A stretch of DNA of 64,000 bases from Chryseobacterium sp. KLBC 52 (lineage in GTDB: Bacteria > Bacteroidota > Bacteroidia > Flavobacteriales > Weeksellaceae), in the NCBI RefSeq assembly GCF_003347605.1, contig NZ_QDFZ01000003.1, positions 62,001 to 126,000 on the forward strand, written 5' to 3'. A program made the translations under genes and the position numbers. Position 1 is the stretch's first letter; each line of letters starts with the position of its first letter. A model generated the notes under the pieces. The model had not been told where the DNA came from. It ran no database searches and was given only the letters and a program-made list of their open reading frames with translations. Shown piece by piece: positions 43,706 through 51,763 of this stretch.

Positions 43706-44248
43706 TTACTTTGAAATATATTTTGCATCTACAAAATCTGTAAGCCATACTCCATTTGCAGACTGGTAGAAAGACAATCCTTCCTGATGCATTGTTCCGG
43801 TTCTGATGGTCAGAATCACAGGTTTGCCGTGTCTCATCCCGACCTTTGCAGCGGTCTCTTTATCAGCACTTAAGTGTACATGCTGACGTGTTCTTTTTTC
43901 AATTCCTTTTTCTAAAATGGAAGAAATATTGGCTTCTGCTGTTCCATGGTACAGAAATTCCGGAGGCTGCTTGGCTTCCAATGCCAGGTCAATATCAATA
44001 GAGTGTCCCTGACTTGCTCTGATCTTCGTTTTATCTTCGTTTAAAGCAAAACGCTTTTTGTTGTTCGTTTCTACCACCTCGTCCAATTCTTCGGAGGTAA
44101 AATATATTCTTCTTTTGGCTGATTTCGATCTCAGCTCTTCTACATCTGCCCAGCCATTTTCATCCAGTATAAGTCCTATACTTTCCGGCTGATGCCTCAA
44201 AATCAGGCTTAAAAATTTACTTATCTTTTTCTTTTCTATTTCGTTCAT
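43706..44248 (-). CDS. kptA: RNA 2'-phosphotransferase (KptA/Tpt1)
   Basis: 180-aa Tpt1 homologue. N-terminal winged domain SKFLSLILRHQPESIGLILDENGWADVEEL (about residues 9-38), RFALNEDKTKIRASQGHS, and C-terminal ADP-ribosyltransferase-like domain with LYHGTAEANISSILEKGI and RTRQHVHLSADKETAAKVGMRHGKP. The enzyme moves a 2'-phosphate from RNA to NAD, giving ADP-ribose 1'',2''-cyclic phosphate; some homologues ADP-ribosylate RNA or DNA ends. Bacteria lack a known tRNA-splicing substrate. Here it is followed by the phosphoesterase and preceded by an ADP-ribosylglycohydrolase. Confidence 0.93.
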   Translation of the reverse strand: MNEIEKKKISKFLSLILRHQPESIGLILDENGWADVEELRSKSAKRRIYFTSEELDEVVETNNKKRFALNEDKTKIRASQGHSIDIDLALEAKQPPEFLYHGTAEANISSILEKGIEKRTRQHVHLSADKETAAKVGMRHGKPVILTIRTGTMHQEGLSFYQSANGVWLTDFVDAKYISK

Positions 44249-44258
44249 GGGTTGTGTT

Positions 44259-45200
44259 TTAATTCATTAATTTTTGGTGTAATTTCTCACACAATACCTC
44301 AATATCATGTTTCCTCACGAGCTCTGCAACCCATTCTTCAGGAATATTTTCATATCCGTAATAAATTCCGGCAATACCTCCTGTGATAGCTCCCGTTGTA
44401 TCGGTATCTTCCCCGAGGTTGACCGCCTTTAAAACAGCTTCAGAATAGTTTTCTGAGTTTAAAAAACACCATAGAGAGGCTTCCAGGCTGTGAAGAACAT
44501 AGCCGCCACTCTTAATTTCATCTTCAGGATATTTTGAAATATCATTTTTTAAGATCCTTTTGAATAGTTCAATTTCATCAGGATTAAATCCTTGTTCTTC
44601 AGCATATTTCAATGCAGTATTTTGTGTATGCATATATGCTTCTCTTTTGCTCTTTCCTTTCAACAATTGAATGGCAAAAATGACATAAATGAAACAGGCA
44701 AAAACAGAGCGGAAATGACCGTGAGTTATTGCGGAAACCTCTTTTACCATCAGATAGAGTTTCTGAATATCATTTTCCTTTTTAAGATAGAAAGCGAGGG
44801 GAAGAATTCTCATTAAAGAACCATTTCCATTGTCTTCTTCAAAAATATTTCCTGAAAATCTGGCACTTTCACCTTTGATTAATCTTGCCAGAGAATGTCT
44901 TGTCGTTCCTCCAATGTCAAAAAGCCTTCCATGGGCAGTCCAGTGACCGTATTTATTCCACTTAACAAAACTTTGTCCGATTTTTTCCAGATCATAGCCT
45001 TTGGTAAGCTCTTCTGCAAGGCAAAGTGTAAGAGAACTGTCATCACTCCACGTTCCTTTGGGTTGATTCCAGGACATGTATTCCAACATTTTTGTTACAG
45101 GATTTCTTTTCAGATCTTCCCTCTTTTTAAACTCTACAGGAACACCCAGTGCGTCTCCAATGCAGACACCCATAATTCCCGCTTTTACTTTGTTTTCCAT
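44259..45200 (-). CDS. ADP-ribosylglycohydrolase (DraG/ARH family)
   Basis: 313-aa all-helical ADP-ribosyl-acceptor hydrolase. KAGIMGVCIGDALGVPVEF at the N-terminus; metal-binding TWSDDSSLTLCLAE (about residues 50-63, S/T-D-D-S); FEEDNGNGSLMRILPLA; and LGEDTDTTGAITGGIAGIYYG (near 265-285), which supplies the second pair of Asp/Thr metal ligands. It removes ADP-ribose from Arg, Ser or nucleic acid depending on subfamily. It overlaps the sirtuin gene by one base, so translation is coupled. Confidence 0.93.
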   Translation of the reverse strand: MENKVKAGIMGVCIGDALGVPVEFKKREDLKRNPVTKMLEYMSWNQPKGTWSDDSSLTLCLAEELTKGYDLEKIGQSFVKWNKYGHWTAHGRLFDIGGTTRHSLARLIKGESARFSGNIFEEDNGNGSLMRILPLAFYLKKENDIQKLYLMVKEVSAITHGHFRSVFACFIYVIFAIQLLKGKSKREAYMHTQNTALKYAEEQGFNPDEIELFKRILKNDISKYPEDEIKSGGYVLHSLEASLWCFLNSENYSEAVLKAVNLGEDTDTTGAITGGIAGIYYGYENIPEEWVAELVRKHDIEVLCEKLHQKLMN

Positions 45201-45886
45201 CAGGCTAAATTGACCAGTTTATCAAATAATAATTTCATTCCCTGCGTAGCTGTTTCCTTCATTACTACGGCTCTCTGTCCATATCCAAATCCTGTTTCAT
45301 TAGGATTAATGACGATTAAAAGACAGTCGTCTTTGATATCATGAATCAGTCCGGCTGCAGGATACACCTGTAACGAAGTTCCTACTACCAACAGAATATC
45401 TGATTCCTTTACAATTTCTCTTGCCGTTTGATACAAAGGAACATCCTCTCCAAACCAAACGATAAAAGGTCTTAATTGAGCTCCGTCTTCTGCCTGATCT
45501 CCTATTTTAATATCATCTTTTTGTTCATAAATCAGGCTTTTATTATTACTCGAACATGATTTGAACAATTCTCCGTGAATGTGAAGGATGTTGGTAGATC
45601 CTGCTCTTTCGTGAAGATCATCAATATTTTGGGTAATAATCTGGACATCAAAATATTTTTCCAGCTCAGCCAGCAATTGATGCGCTTCGTTGGGCTGTAC
45701 TTCATGCAGCTGTCGTCTTCTCTGATTGTAAAATTCAAGGACTAGTGCTCTGTCTTTTTTCCATCCTTCCGGACTTGCCACATCCGTTACATTATGATTT
45801 TCCCAAAGACCGTCTCCGTCTCTGAAGGTTTTTATTCCGCTTTCGGCACTGATTCCTGCGCCGCTTAATATGGTTAGTTTTTTCAT
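45200..45886 (-). CDS. Sirtuin (SIR2-type NAD-dependent deacylase), zinc-Cys-depleted
   Basis: 228-aa sirtuin. ILSGAGISAESGIKTFRD (NAD site), GLWENH, YNQRRRQL with the Tyr/Arg pair seen in class III desuccinylases, ITQNIDDLHERAG, ILHIHGEL (catalytic His), RPFIVWFGEDVP and LVVGTSLQVYPAAGL. The usual four zinc cysteines (two CxxC pairs) are reduced to one Cys (KSCSSN), so the structural zinc site is absent, as in some Bacteroidota sirtuins. It consumes NAD and yields nicotinamide and O-acyl-ADP-ribose, which links it to the macro domains encoded next door. Confidence 0.9.
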   Translation of the reverse strand: MKKLTILSGAGISAESGIKTFRDGDGLWENHNVTDVASPEGWKKDRALVLEFYNQRRRQLHEVQPNEAHQLLAELEKYFDVQIITQNIDDLHERAGSTNILHIHGELFKSCSSNNKSLIYEQKDDIKIGDQAEDGAQLRPFIVWFGEDVPLYQTAREIVKESDILLVVGTSLQVYPAAGLIHDIKDDCLLIVINPNETGFGYGQRAVVMKETATQGMKLLFDKLVNLA

Positions 45887-46467
45887 GGTTTTTTAATTTT
45901 TTCTTTTACATTCTGAAAAATAATAATGATCAAAATGATGATAAAAATAGGAATTAGTAATATCCACACTAAAATATCTCCTACTCCTATGGCTTCTTTT
46001 ATTCTAAATTTTTCTTTCGTTTTGTAGTTAATAAAATCTACAAAATTTTCTTTATTCGTAAGCTCTTTATCATATCCCAGCCAGTCAAAATTGGTGATAA
46101 AGTCTCCAAAAATATACAGATCAGGAGATTTAGGATGTGATAAATTGAAAAAATAAAAGGTTTCAAAATCCTGCCCAACCAGAGGTTCATATTCGATATT
46201 ATACTGAAAACAAAAAAGATTTTCAGTGCTCAGTAAGCCTCTTTGCTTCAGAGCTTCTTTCAATTGACTTTGGTATTTTTTCAGCTTTACAATATCATTT
46301 TCCACAGGGAAAACATTTGATCTTTTTCCTGCATGTTGAAGATAATAAATATAATTTTCAGGAAACTGCAGATTCAATTCTTCCTGAAGAAAAGCAATTT
46401 CTTCATTTGCCAATCCTACGTTAGGATCTTCAGGTTGATCTACGAATCTGAAATTATATTTTTTCAC
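45883..46467 (-). CDS. SUKH/SMI1-KNR4-like protein with C-terminal membrane helix
   Basis: 194-aa protein. Residues about 18-150 show the SUKH pattern ([29 protein letters not shown] at the start, [19 protein letters not shown] toward the end), and about 165-187 is a strong hydrophobic segment ([18 protein letters not shown]) before a short Lys-rich end. SUKH domains are often immunity proteins against polymorphic toxins or adaptors. It overlaps the sirtuin by four bases and the macro-domain gene by four, so it belongs to the operon. Domain assignment is moderate. Confidence 0.65.
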   Translation of the reverse strand: MKKYNFRFVDQPEDPNVGLANEEIAFLQEELNLQFPENYIYYLQHAGKRSNVFPVENDIVKLKKYQSQLKEALKQRGLLSTENLFCFQYNIEYEPLVGQDFETFYFFNLSHPKSPDLYIFGDFITNFDWLGYDKELTNKENFVDFINYKTKEKFRIKEAIGVGDILVWILLIPIFIIILIIIIFQNVKEKIKKP

Positions 46468-46973
46468 AGTTGTAAAAGGTCTTTATAAATCTTTTCATTT
46501 TCATCATCAAAGCAAACAAAAATAACTTTCTCAATACTATCTGAATGAAATTTTCTGACTTCATCTACCGCGATTTTTCCTGCCAGTTCTTTTGGAAATC
46601 TATAGACTCCTGTACTAATATTAGGAAAAGCAATCGTCTTCACACCAAGGCTTTCTGCTAAATTCAAAGAATTACGATAACAGTTTGCCAGAAGAATGGA
46701 TTCCTTTTCTTCGTGACCGTTCCAAACTGGTCCTACTGTATGAATAACATATTTTGCAGGGAGATTTCCTGCATTTGTTACTACCGCTTCTCCTGTTTTG
46801 CATTTTCCTTGTCTATTTCTGATCGCAACACATTCTTCCAATATCTGAGATCCTCCCACTCTGTGAATGGCTCCATCTACACCGCCTCCACCAAGTAAGG
46901 ATGAATTGGCAGCGTTAACAATTGCATCAGCTTGGATTTTTGTAATGTCTCCTTTTATTAGCTCTATTTTCAT
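46464..46973 (-). CDS. Macro-domain protein, MacroD/YmdB-type
   Basis: 169-aa macro domain starting [25 protein letters not shown] (residues 2-26), followed by [37 protein letters not shown] and [14 protein letters not shown]. These are the ADP-ribose-binding loops of O-acetyl-ADP-ribose deacetylases / mono-ADP-ribosyl hydrolases such as YmdB. The neighbouring sirtuin is a natural source of O-acyl-ADP-ribose. It overlaps the preceding and following genes by four bases each. Confidence 0.93.
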   Translation of the reverse strand: MKIELIKGDITKIQADAIVNAANSSLLGGGGVDGAIHRVGGSQILEECVAIRNRQGKCKTGEAVVTNAGNLPAKYVIHTVGPVWNGHEEKESILLANCYRNSLNLAESLGVKTIAFPNISTGVYRFPKELAGKIAVDEVRKFHSDSIEKVIFVCFDDENEKIYKDLLQL

Positions 46974-47995
46974 TGTATTTCTTCAAATGGTTTCAGCATT
47001 TCTTCTTTCTTGGTAAGTACAGCGAAAACCACTCTTTTAAATTTATTTTTATATTTTCCCTGAAGATGTTTCCTGAATAATCCTGCAATTTCTTTTGGAT
47101 CATTTTTAAAAACACCGCATCCCCAGGCTCCTAAGATTAAGACCTCATTTCCCTGATCTAAGGCCAGCGAGAGCATTTTATCCATTCTAAGATCCATTGC
47201 ATCGAAAATTTCATGTGCCCTTTCCGGTTCCTGACGTTTTACCACCCCTGCATTGACTGCCGGAGACGTGATGAAATTACACAGAACAGGTTTAGGAAGT
47301 AACTCTCCCTTATCTTTCCTGAAAACAGGAACTTTAGGACTGTAAATCATTGTATCGGTATAAAAACAGGATTCCATCGCACGATGAATCATGTAATAAT
47401 CCCATGCCTGAAGTAAGCTTTCATACAGTCCGGAAGTTCTTGCCAGACTTTCTTCCTGTGCTTCCGCTCCATTGATAAATCCTCCACCCGGATTTTTTGC
47501 TGATGCAAAATTCAGACACATGATCTTCTCCTGATTTTCTTCTTCGGCTAATTGTAAAATTGCTTTTAAAGAACTGCATTTCCATATTTCAATTTTTGTT
47601 TCAAAAATGATTTCCGGCAGCGGAGATTCTTTCATTTCAGAAAGCTGTTCCGGGCTGAAAAGAACCGTTTCTTTTTTACTGATTTCCAGCTCGTTTTCTA
47701 TATTTATTTTTTCGTTGTTTTCGTTTATATAATATTTTTTGGCAAGGATATCTAAGGTATCTTTTGCCATTCCTTTATTTGTCATCGTTAGTTTTTTAAT
47801 GTTTGACATCAGCTCTCCCAACTCCGTATTTCCTGCTTTTTCAAAATCATCTCCTATAAATACCTGGGTTACTTTGATGTTTCCTACAATAGCTTTATTA
47901 AAACTCTCCAGTTCTTCTGATGGAACCCATAGCTCGTTGTGATTTCTTGCTCCCACATTCTGAGCAGGATATTGAGTTGCCACTTCTAAGTACAT
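46970..47995 (-). CDS. TIGR02452 PARG-like macro domain fused to the C-terminal part of an ADP-ribosylation/crystallin-J1-like domain
   Basis: 341 aa from the ATG at 47995. Residues about 1-50 ([35 protein letters not shown]) continue the domain begun in the other frame at 48200. From about 80 to the end lies a bacterial-type poly(ADP-ribose) glycohydrolase: [40 protein letters not shown] and the catalytic EES loop, [16 protein letters not shown]. Predicted role is hydrolysis of ADP-ribose chains or terminal ADP-ribose. It overlaps the macro gene by four bases. The upstream half is out of frame (see 47898-48200), so the encoded N-domain is truncated unless a sequencing error is responsible. 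Confidence 0.85.
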   Translation of the reverse strand: MYLEVATQYPAQNVGARNHNELWVPSEELESFNKAIVGNIKVTQVFIGDDFEKAGNTELGELMSNIKKLTMTNKGMAKDTLDILAKKYYINENNEKINIENELEISKKETVLFSPEQLSEMKESPLPEIIFETKIEIWKCSSLKAILQLAEEENQEKIMCLNFASAKNPGGGFINGAEAQEESLARTSGLYESLLQAWDYYMIHRAMESCFYTDTMIYSPKVPVFRKDKGELLPKPVLCNFITSPAVNAGVVKRQEPERAHEIFDAMDLRMDKMLSLALDQGNEVLILGAWGCGVFKNDPKEIAGLFRKHLQGKYKNKFKRVVFAVLTKKEEMLKPFEEIQ

Positions 47996-48200
47996 CAAAC
48001 TGGGTTACAAAACCAAGATAGTTTCCGGCTTCGTCTCTTGTGTTCCATTTTTCTGCAATTTCTGAAGCATACTCTTCATTGAGAACAGGATAAAAAATGG
48101 GCTGCCATTCCAGTCTTGGAGGAAATTCTTTAAATCCGCTTTCTATAATCAGGATCATTTCTTTTTCTCCTACTGGTCTATATAATGTTGTTGTTTTCAT
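47898..48200 (-). pseudogene. N-terminal fragment, frameshifted, of an ADP-ribosylation/crystallin-J1-like domain
   Basis: Frame from the ATG at 48200 encodes [58 protein letters not shown]: the first two thirds of a small domain usually annotated ADP-ribosylation/crystallin J1. After FDV (near 47995) the frame turns into non-homologous [11 protein letters not shown] and stops at 47898. The homologous continuation [14 protein letters not shown] is in the neighbouring frame, shifted by +1 at minus-strand GATGTACTTAG. One inserted base (or two deleted) near 47990-48000 explains it. Could be a true mutation or an assembly error. Confidence 0.75.
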
Positions 48201-48211
48201 GGTTATTATTT

Positions 48212-48688
48212 TTATTCAAAATCATAGACATATACTTGCACCTCTTTTACAAGCAATGTTCTTTCAATAATAGGTTCAATTTCTTCCCATTTTCCTCCTG
48301 CCAGTCCACATCCTATTCTCGGCATATGAACGCTTGCATTCAGCAGCAACGCTTCATTGGAAAGTTTTTCGAGAGCTTTTTCAATAGCATCATATCGAAC
48401 AGGAACTCCATGACTTCCTATTTTTATTCCTTTTTGGCCGATTATATTGGCTACATATATGTATTTTTCAACCTGGACCAACTGAATTTTTCCTAATGCA
48501 AAATCATTTTTACTTCTGAATCGATGCCAGTCTCTGTATTTCTTTTCAGGTTCTTCCCATCTTTTAGAAACTGCCAGTACAAATCCTTTTCCCCAGCCTC
48601 CGATATCATTACAGATATGGGCGATGATTTTTGTTCCTTTGGCTTGCGGGGCTGTTGCATCTCCTTTCAAATATTGTATCGTTTTCAT
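48212..48688 (-). CDS. Macro-domain protein, TARG1/OARD1-like
   Basis: 158-aa macro domain of the terminal-ADP-ribose glycohydrolase type. KTIQYLKGDATAPQAKGTKIIAHICNDIGGWGKGFV (residues 2-37) carries the family's CND and GWGKGFV adenosine/ribose loops, and VHMPRIGCGLAGGKWEEIEPII (about 120-141) holds the catalytic-type G-C-G-L-A loop. TARG1-type macro domains remove ADP-ribose from Glu and from DNA guanine or thymine; DarG antitoxins are relatives. It is 12 bases upstream of the frameshifted fusion gene. No DarT-type toxin was found beside it. Confidence 0.88.
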   Translation of the reverse strand: MKTIQYLKGDATAPQAKGTKIIAHICNDIGGWGKGFVLAVSKRWEEPEKKYRDWHRFRSKNDFALGKIQLVQVEKYIYVANIIGQKGIKIGSHGVPVRYDAIEKALEKLSNEALLLNASVHMPRIGCGLAGGKWEEIEPIIERTLLVKEVQVYVYDFE

Positions 48689-48781
48689 GGTTCTTAATTT
48701 TCAATCATTTATCATTCTTCTATTCTATCATTAAATATAAAATTAATGCTTTTATCTTATCCTTTCCTCTTCTTTTTGAAA

Positions 48782-49852
48782 TTAAAAAATTGACTTAAAA
48801 TCTTTTGAATAAGGAGAATAGGATCCGTAAACAGTATTCAATTCAATATCTAAGTTTTCCAATTTAAATTGCTCATCAATCTGATCTAAGCAGGTAATAA
48901 CAAGATTCTTTTTAACCGGAAATACATATGCTCCATCCAGTTTTAAGGCATAATTCAGCAGTTTGTAATCTATTTCTCCGGTTCTTAGCTCCTTTTGATA
49001 TTCATTGAATGTACAGGTTTCTTCTTCATTGTTTTTCAGATTCATTTCCTTTTCATTGCTCATCCAGCCGTTTCCGTGACGGGTAGAATAGCTTCTGGTG
49101 ACATAATACATTTCAACGTCTTCAATTTTTAAAAGCCTACAGATCTCAAAGGCATTTTTTGAAGTGGTATGCGCATAAGTCACATTGGGAAAAACACCAT
49201 GATCCATATCGAGTAAAATACCCTGACTTCCTTCGAAAATAAGGTGATCAAACGAAGCCAGGTAGTTATAATCATTTATTTTCCAATCAATCATTTCAAT
49301 AGCATCTAAGAAAGGCTGCAAAAGTTCTGTAATCTCATTTTCATCTACAAAACCATAGTAATAGGCTATTCCTTTCAGTTTTTCCATCAACATCTCTTTG
49401 GGTGCTATGAGGTCTATGGCAAATAGCTTATAGGGACTTTCGTTTCTTTTCATCGTGGCTCCTACTCCTTTTCCACAGGTTCCATGTTCCAGATTACGGG
49501 CATTTGTTCTGTTTTGCCATACATCAAAAGGAGTGGTAACTTTTGCTAATGGATGGACATGCAGCTCAATGTTTCCGTTTTTTGCTTTTAATTCTTCTCT
49601 TTCATTCAGTAGAAAAATCGGATGAATCGTACAATGCTCGGTAAAGTAAGAAGGCAGACCGCGAAGTGCACCACTTGCAAAACTGGAATGTACATGCTTT
49701 CTTTCATCCATCATTACGGTATGGGCAGCCTGCTGTCCTCCTGAAAATCTGATCACAACAGCCTCCGGATTCTGAGAAGCCAGAAAATCTGTGGTAATCC
49801 CTTTTCCTTCATCACCAAAACCAAGTCCTATTACTATTTGCGCCTTTTGCAT
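48782..49852 (-). CDS. Adenylosuccinate synthetase paralogue
   Basis: 356-aa PurA-like protein, shorter than housekeeping PurA (about 425-430 aa). Keeps the GTP/IMP-binding start VIGLGFGDEGKGITTDFL (canonical GWGDEGKGK-VD), GGQQAAHTV (canonical GGNNAGHT), and FEGSQGILLDMDHGVFPNVT (canonical [20 protein letters not shown]). The C-terminal third is divergent and reduced. Position inside the ADP-ribose cluster, not with pur genes, suggests a specialised GTP-dependent ligase on a nucleotide other than IMP, or another purine. That is inference from context; the P-loop chemistry is family knowledge. Confidence 0.88.
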   Translation of the reverse strand: MQKAQIVIGLGFGDEGKGITTDFLASQNPEAVVIRFSGGQQAAHTVMMDERKHVHSSFASGALRGLPSYFTEHCTIHPIFLLNEREELKAKNGNIELHVHPLAKVTTPFDVWQNRTNARNLEHGTCGKGVGATMKRNESPYKLFAIDLIAPKEMLMEKLKGIAYYYGFVDENEITELLQPFLDAIEMIDWKINDYNYLASFDHLIFEGSQGILLDMDHGVFPNVTYAHTTSKNAFEICRLLKIEDVEMYYVTRSYSTRHGNGWMSNEKEMNLKNNEEETCTFNEYQKELRTGEIDYKLLNYALKLDGAYVFPVKKNLVITCLDQIDEQFKLENLDIELNTVYGSYSPYSKDFKSIF

Positions 49853-49915
49853 GTCTTTTAATTTTTGAGGTTTCTAGTATTGCCATTCCTATTTTATGAT
49901 GACATTGACAGATTT

Positions 49916-50770
49916 CTAAAGCATCTGAAACTGATCTAATCCTCCCGTTCCTGTTGTTCCGTAGCTTTGATTTTTAAATTTATCACAGATGATGTTTTTT
50001 ATAACATTCGGAATTTCCCTGTGATCTGCTATGGAAATACAGTTTTGTCCTAATAATTCTTTCCATCCTCTGTCTGCCCTCAATGCCTGATCGGAATGCA
50101 GAACACTGATGTGGTATACTTCATATTTTTTCTTTGCTTCTTCCAGCAGTTCAAAATGAGTATAGGTTTGCTGTCCTTTTCCCATAATTTCTCTGATGGC
50201 GGATGCAGAAAGTGTTTTCAAACAAGGTTCATCACCTACGGTAAACAGTAATCCTTTCTGTCCTCTTTTTTCAAAAGCATCGGTTCTGGTGTGAAATGCT
50301 GCAAAATACCACGCTAAAAGATAGCTTTCACCTGCATTTCCACCACCTCCGGACTCAATATAAGTTCTTGTGAGCCACATATCCAGCTCTTCATCTCCTG
50401 ATTCGAACTGTCCCACCTGAAGCGGATAACCATCACATTCATGATCTCCAATTCCAAGGAATAATAAGGCCGGATCGGGAACACCTCCCTGAATAATTCC
50501 TCCCATGAGTTTCGGTAATCCTTCTCTGATCAACTCATGAGGTATATGTCCCATACTTCCTGTAACGTCCAAACCTAAAATAATCGGAACTGAATGAGGG
50601 TGAACTTCTGAATCTCTGGATTCTCTGAAAGAAATTCCGTGAGGATTCATCGATTCATGAGCCATTCTTTTGGCATTCTGGGTAAAAATTTCCCCTGCGG
50701 ATTTTGTTCTGTAACCTGCTTTGCTTGCTCTGTCATAACGAGCGTCTAAATCGTATCTTGTACTTCCCAT
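49916..50770 (-). CDS. vWA-domain protein
   Basis: 284-aa protein with a von Willebrand A fold: SVPIILGLDVTGSMGHIPHE (about residues 61-80) provides the first MIDAS motif (D-x-T-G-S, a variant of DxSxS), ESGGGGNAGESYLLAWYFAA the second loop, and TVGDEP the third. The N-terminal 55 residues (RYDLDARYDRASKAGYRTKSAGEIF) have a regular charged pattern. Cytoplasmic, no signal. Its neighbour two bases upstream is a helical protein, suggesting they work together as a metal-dependent binding partner or chaperone pair. Confidence 0.82.
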   Translation of the reverse strand: MGSTRYDLDARYDRASKAGYRTKSAGEIFTQNAKRMAHESMNPHGISFRESRDSEVHPHSVPIILGLDVTGSMGHIPHELIREGLPKLMGGIIQGGVPDPALLFLGIGDHECDGYPLQVGQFESGDEELDMWLTRTYIESGGGGNAGESYLLAWYFAAFHTRTDAFEKRGQKGLLFTVGDEPCLKTLSASAIREIMGKGQQTYTHFELLEEAKKKYEVYHISVLHSDQALRADRGWKELLGQNCISIADHREIPNVIKNIICDKFKNQSYGTTGTGGLDQFQML

Positions 50771-50772
50771 GA

Positions 50773-51108
50773 CTACAATGTTTTTCCAAATAAATATTCA
50801 AATCTCTTTTGGGTTACTTCGAGCTGAATATTCAGATTTCTGATTGTTAATGATAATTCCATGTCTTTCTGAACGAATGCTTCGGGATTGAAATCCGCAA
50901 AAGTCAGACTGTTTCTGTCTAAAGGACTGATATCAATAAGCCCTTCCTGTTCGCGCTCGAGTCTTTTAATTTTTAATTCGATATCTTCCACTCTGCGTCT
51001 GTAAATCAATTCGGAATCTGCTCCGATGATTTTTGCACGGTCTTCTCTGATCTGATCATTATTTCTTTGTAATGATTCGATAAATCTGGGTTTTAATTCA
51101 TCTTCCAT
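50773..51108 (-). CDS. Predicted coiled-coil protein paired with the vWA gene
   Basis: 111-aa helical protein, starting MEDELKPRFIESLQRNND at the ATG at 51108 (an in-frame TTG at 51114 is the alternative). Heptad-rich Arg/Glu segments IRRRVEDIELKIKRLEREQEGL-like (about 32-55) and LTIRNLNIQLEVTQKRFEYL at the C-terminus predict two helices. No known family. Two bases separate it from the vWA gene. An NrtR-type palindrome (51124-51144) and no other gene lie immediately upstream, so a second promoter in the operon may start here. Confidence 0.7.
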   Translation of the reverse strand: MEDELKPRFIESLQRNNDQIREDRAKIIGADSELIYRRRVEDIELKIKRLEREQEGLIDISPLDRNSLTFADFNPEAFVQKDMELSLTIRNLNIQLEVTQKRFEYLFGKTL

Positions 51109-51123
51109 GATCAAATATTTTTA

Positions 51124-51144
51124 TTTGCGTTAATATTACACTAA
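51124..51144. promoter_or_regulatory. Candidate NrtR operator 1 (internal)
   Basis: TTTGCGT-taatatt-ACACTAA, 21-base quasi-palindrome. It matches the other three sites at the NADAR and NrtR promoters in arm sequence and the exact 7-base spacer, and ends 15 bases before the ATG at 51108. Confidence 0.55.
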
Positions 51145-51185
51145 TTAAACAAGATATAGCAATGCCTTTTTCTGATCCGGTTGAT

Positions 51186-51734
51186 TTATACTTTTAAATA
51201 CATTATATCTGTTCTCAAAACATATTTCAATCCATTAATCAGCGTTTTTCCTTCATGTCTTAAAGGATGATGAAAAATAAGAGCTGTGCCTTTCTTCGGA
51301 GCTACTGTAAACAGGTTTTCGAATTCTGTTTCTCCTCCTTCAAAATCATCATTCAGATAGACCATAAAAGTGTAGAAACTTTTCTCCATTTCATTTCGGA
51401 TATAACTTCCATCTCTGTGCATTTTGAACTGCTGTCCGGGAGCATATTTATAAACCCTTAGCATTTCATTAAATTTAAGAACCTGATATCCACCACGTTC
51501 CTGAGGCAGAAACTCTACAGCCTTGTTAAAAAGCTCTTCAGCAATTGCAGTATTAAAAATCATCAGTCGGTCATTATTTCTGATCCCTTTATTCATCTGC
51601 TGGCGCCCAAATACATTGATTTTTGCTTCTTCAAAAACTTTTTCCTGCGAAAGACTGATGTACTGATCACATTCAGCCTCAGTCAGAAAATCTTCAATCA
51701 GAAATATCTGTGGGTGTAATTCTATTTTTTCCAT
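51186..51734 (-). CDS. 2OG-Fe(II) oxygenase (prolyl-4-hydroxylase-like)
   Basis: 182-aa oxygenase with the start at MEKIELHPQIFLIEDF (51734; an ATG at 51752 would add six residues). Double-stranded beta-helix with HRDGSYIRNEMEKSFYTFMVYLND (HxD iron ligands, about 90-115) and PKKGTALIFHHPLRHEGKTL (2OG-binding region with distal His, about 145-164). Prolyl-4-hydroxylase-type enzymes hydroxylate proteins or small molecules. It lies between the NADAR and coiled-coil genes. Its substrate and its relation to ADP-ribose are unknown. Confidence 0.85.
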   Translation of the reverse strand: MEKIELHPQIFLIEDFLTEAECDQYISLSQEKVFEEAKINVFGRQQMNKGIRNNDRLMIFNTAIAEELFNKAVEFLPQERGGYQVLKFNEMLRVYKYAPGQQFKMHRDGSYIRNEMEKSFYTFMVYLNDDFEGGETEFENLFTVAPKKGTALIFHHPLRHEGKTLINGLKYVLRTDIMYLKV

Positions 51735-51763
51735 AATTAATATTTTGTGCATGGTTTGTGTTT

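Noticed and set aside
43706..44248. KptA as a DarT-like toxin partner of the TARG1-like macro gene
   Set aside because: Its sequence matches Tpt1 (winged domain and RTRQHVHLS motif), not DarT.
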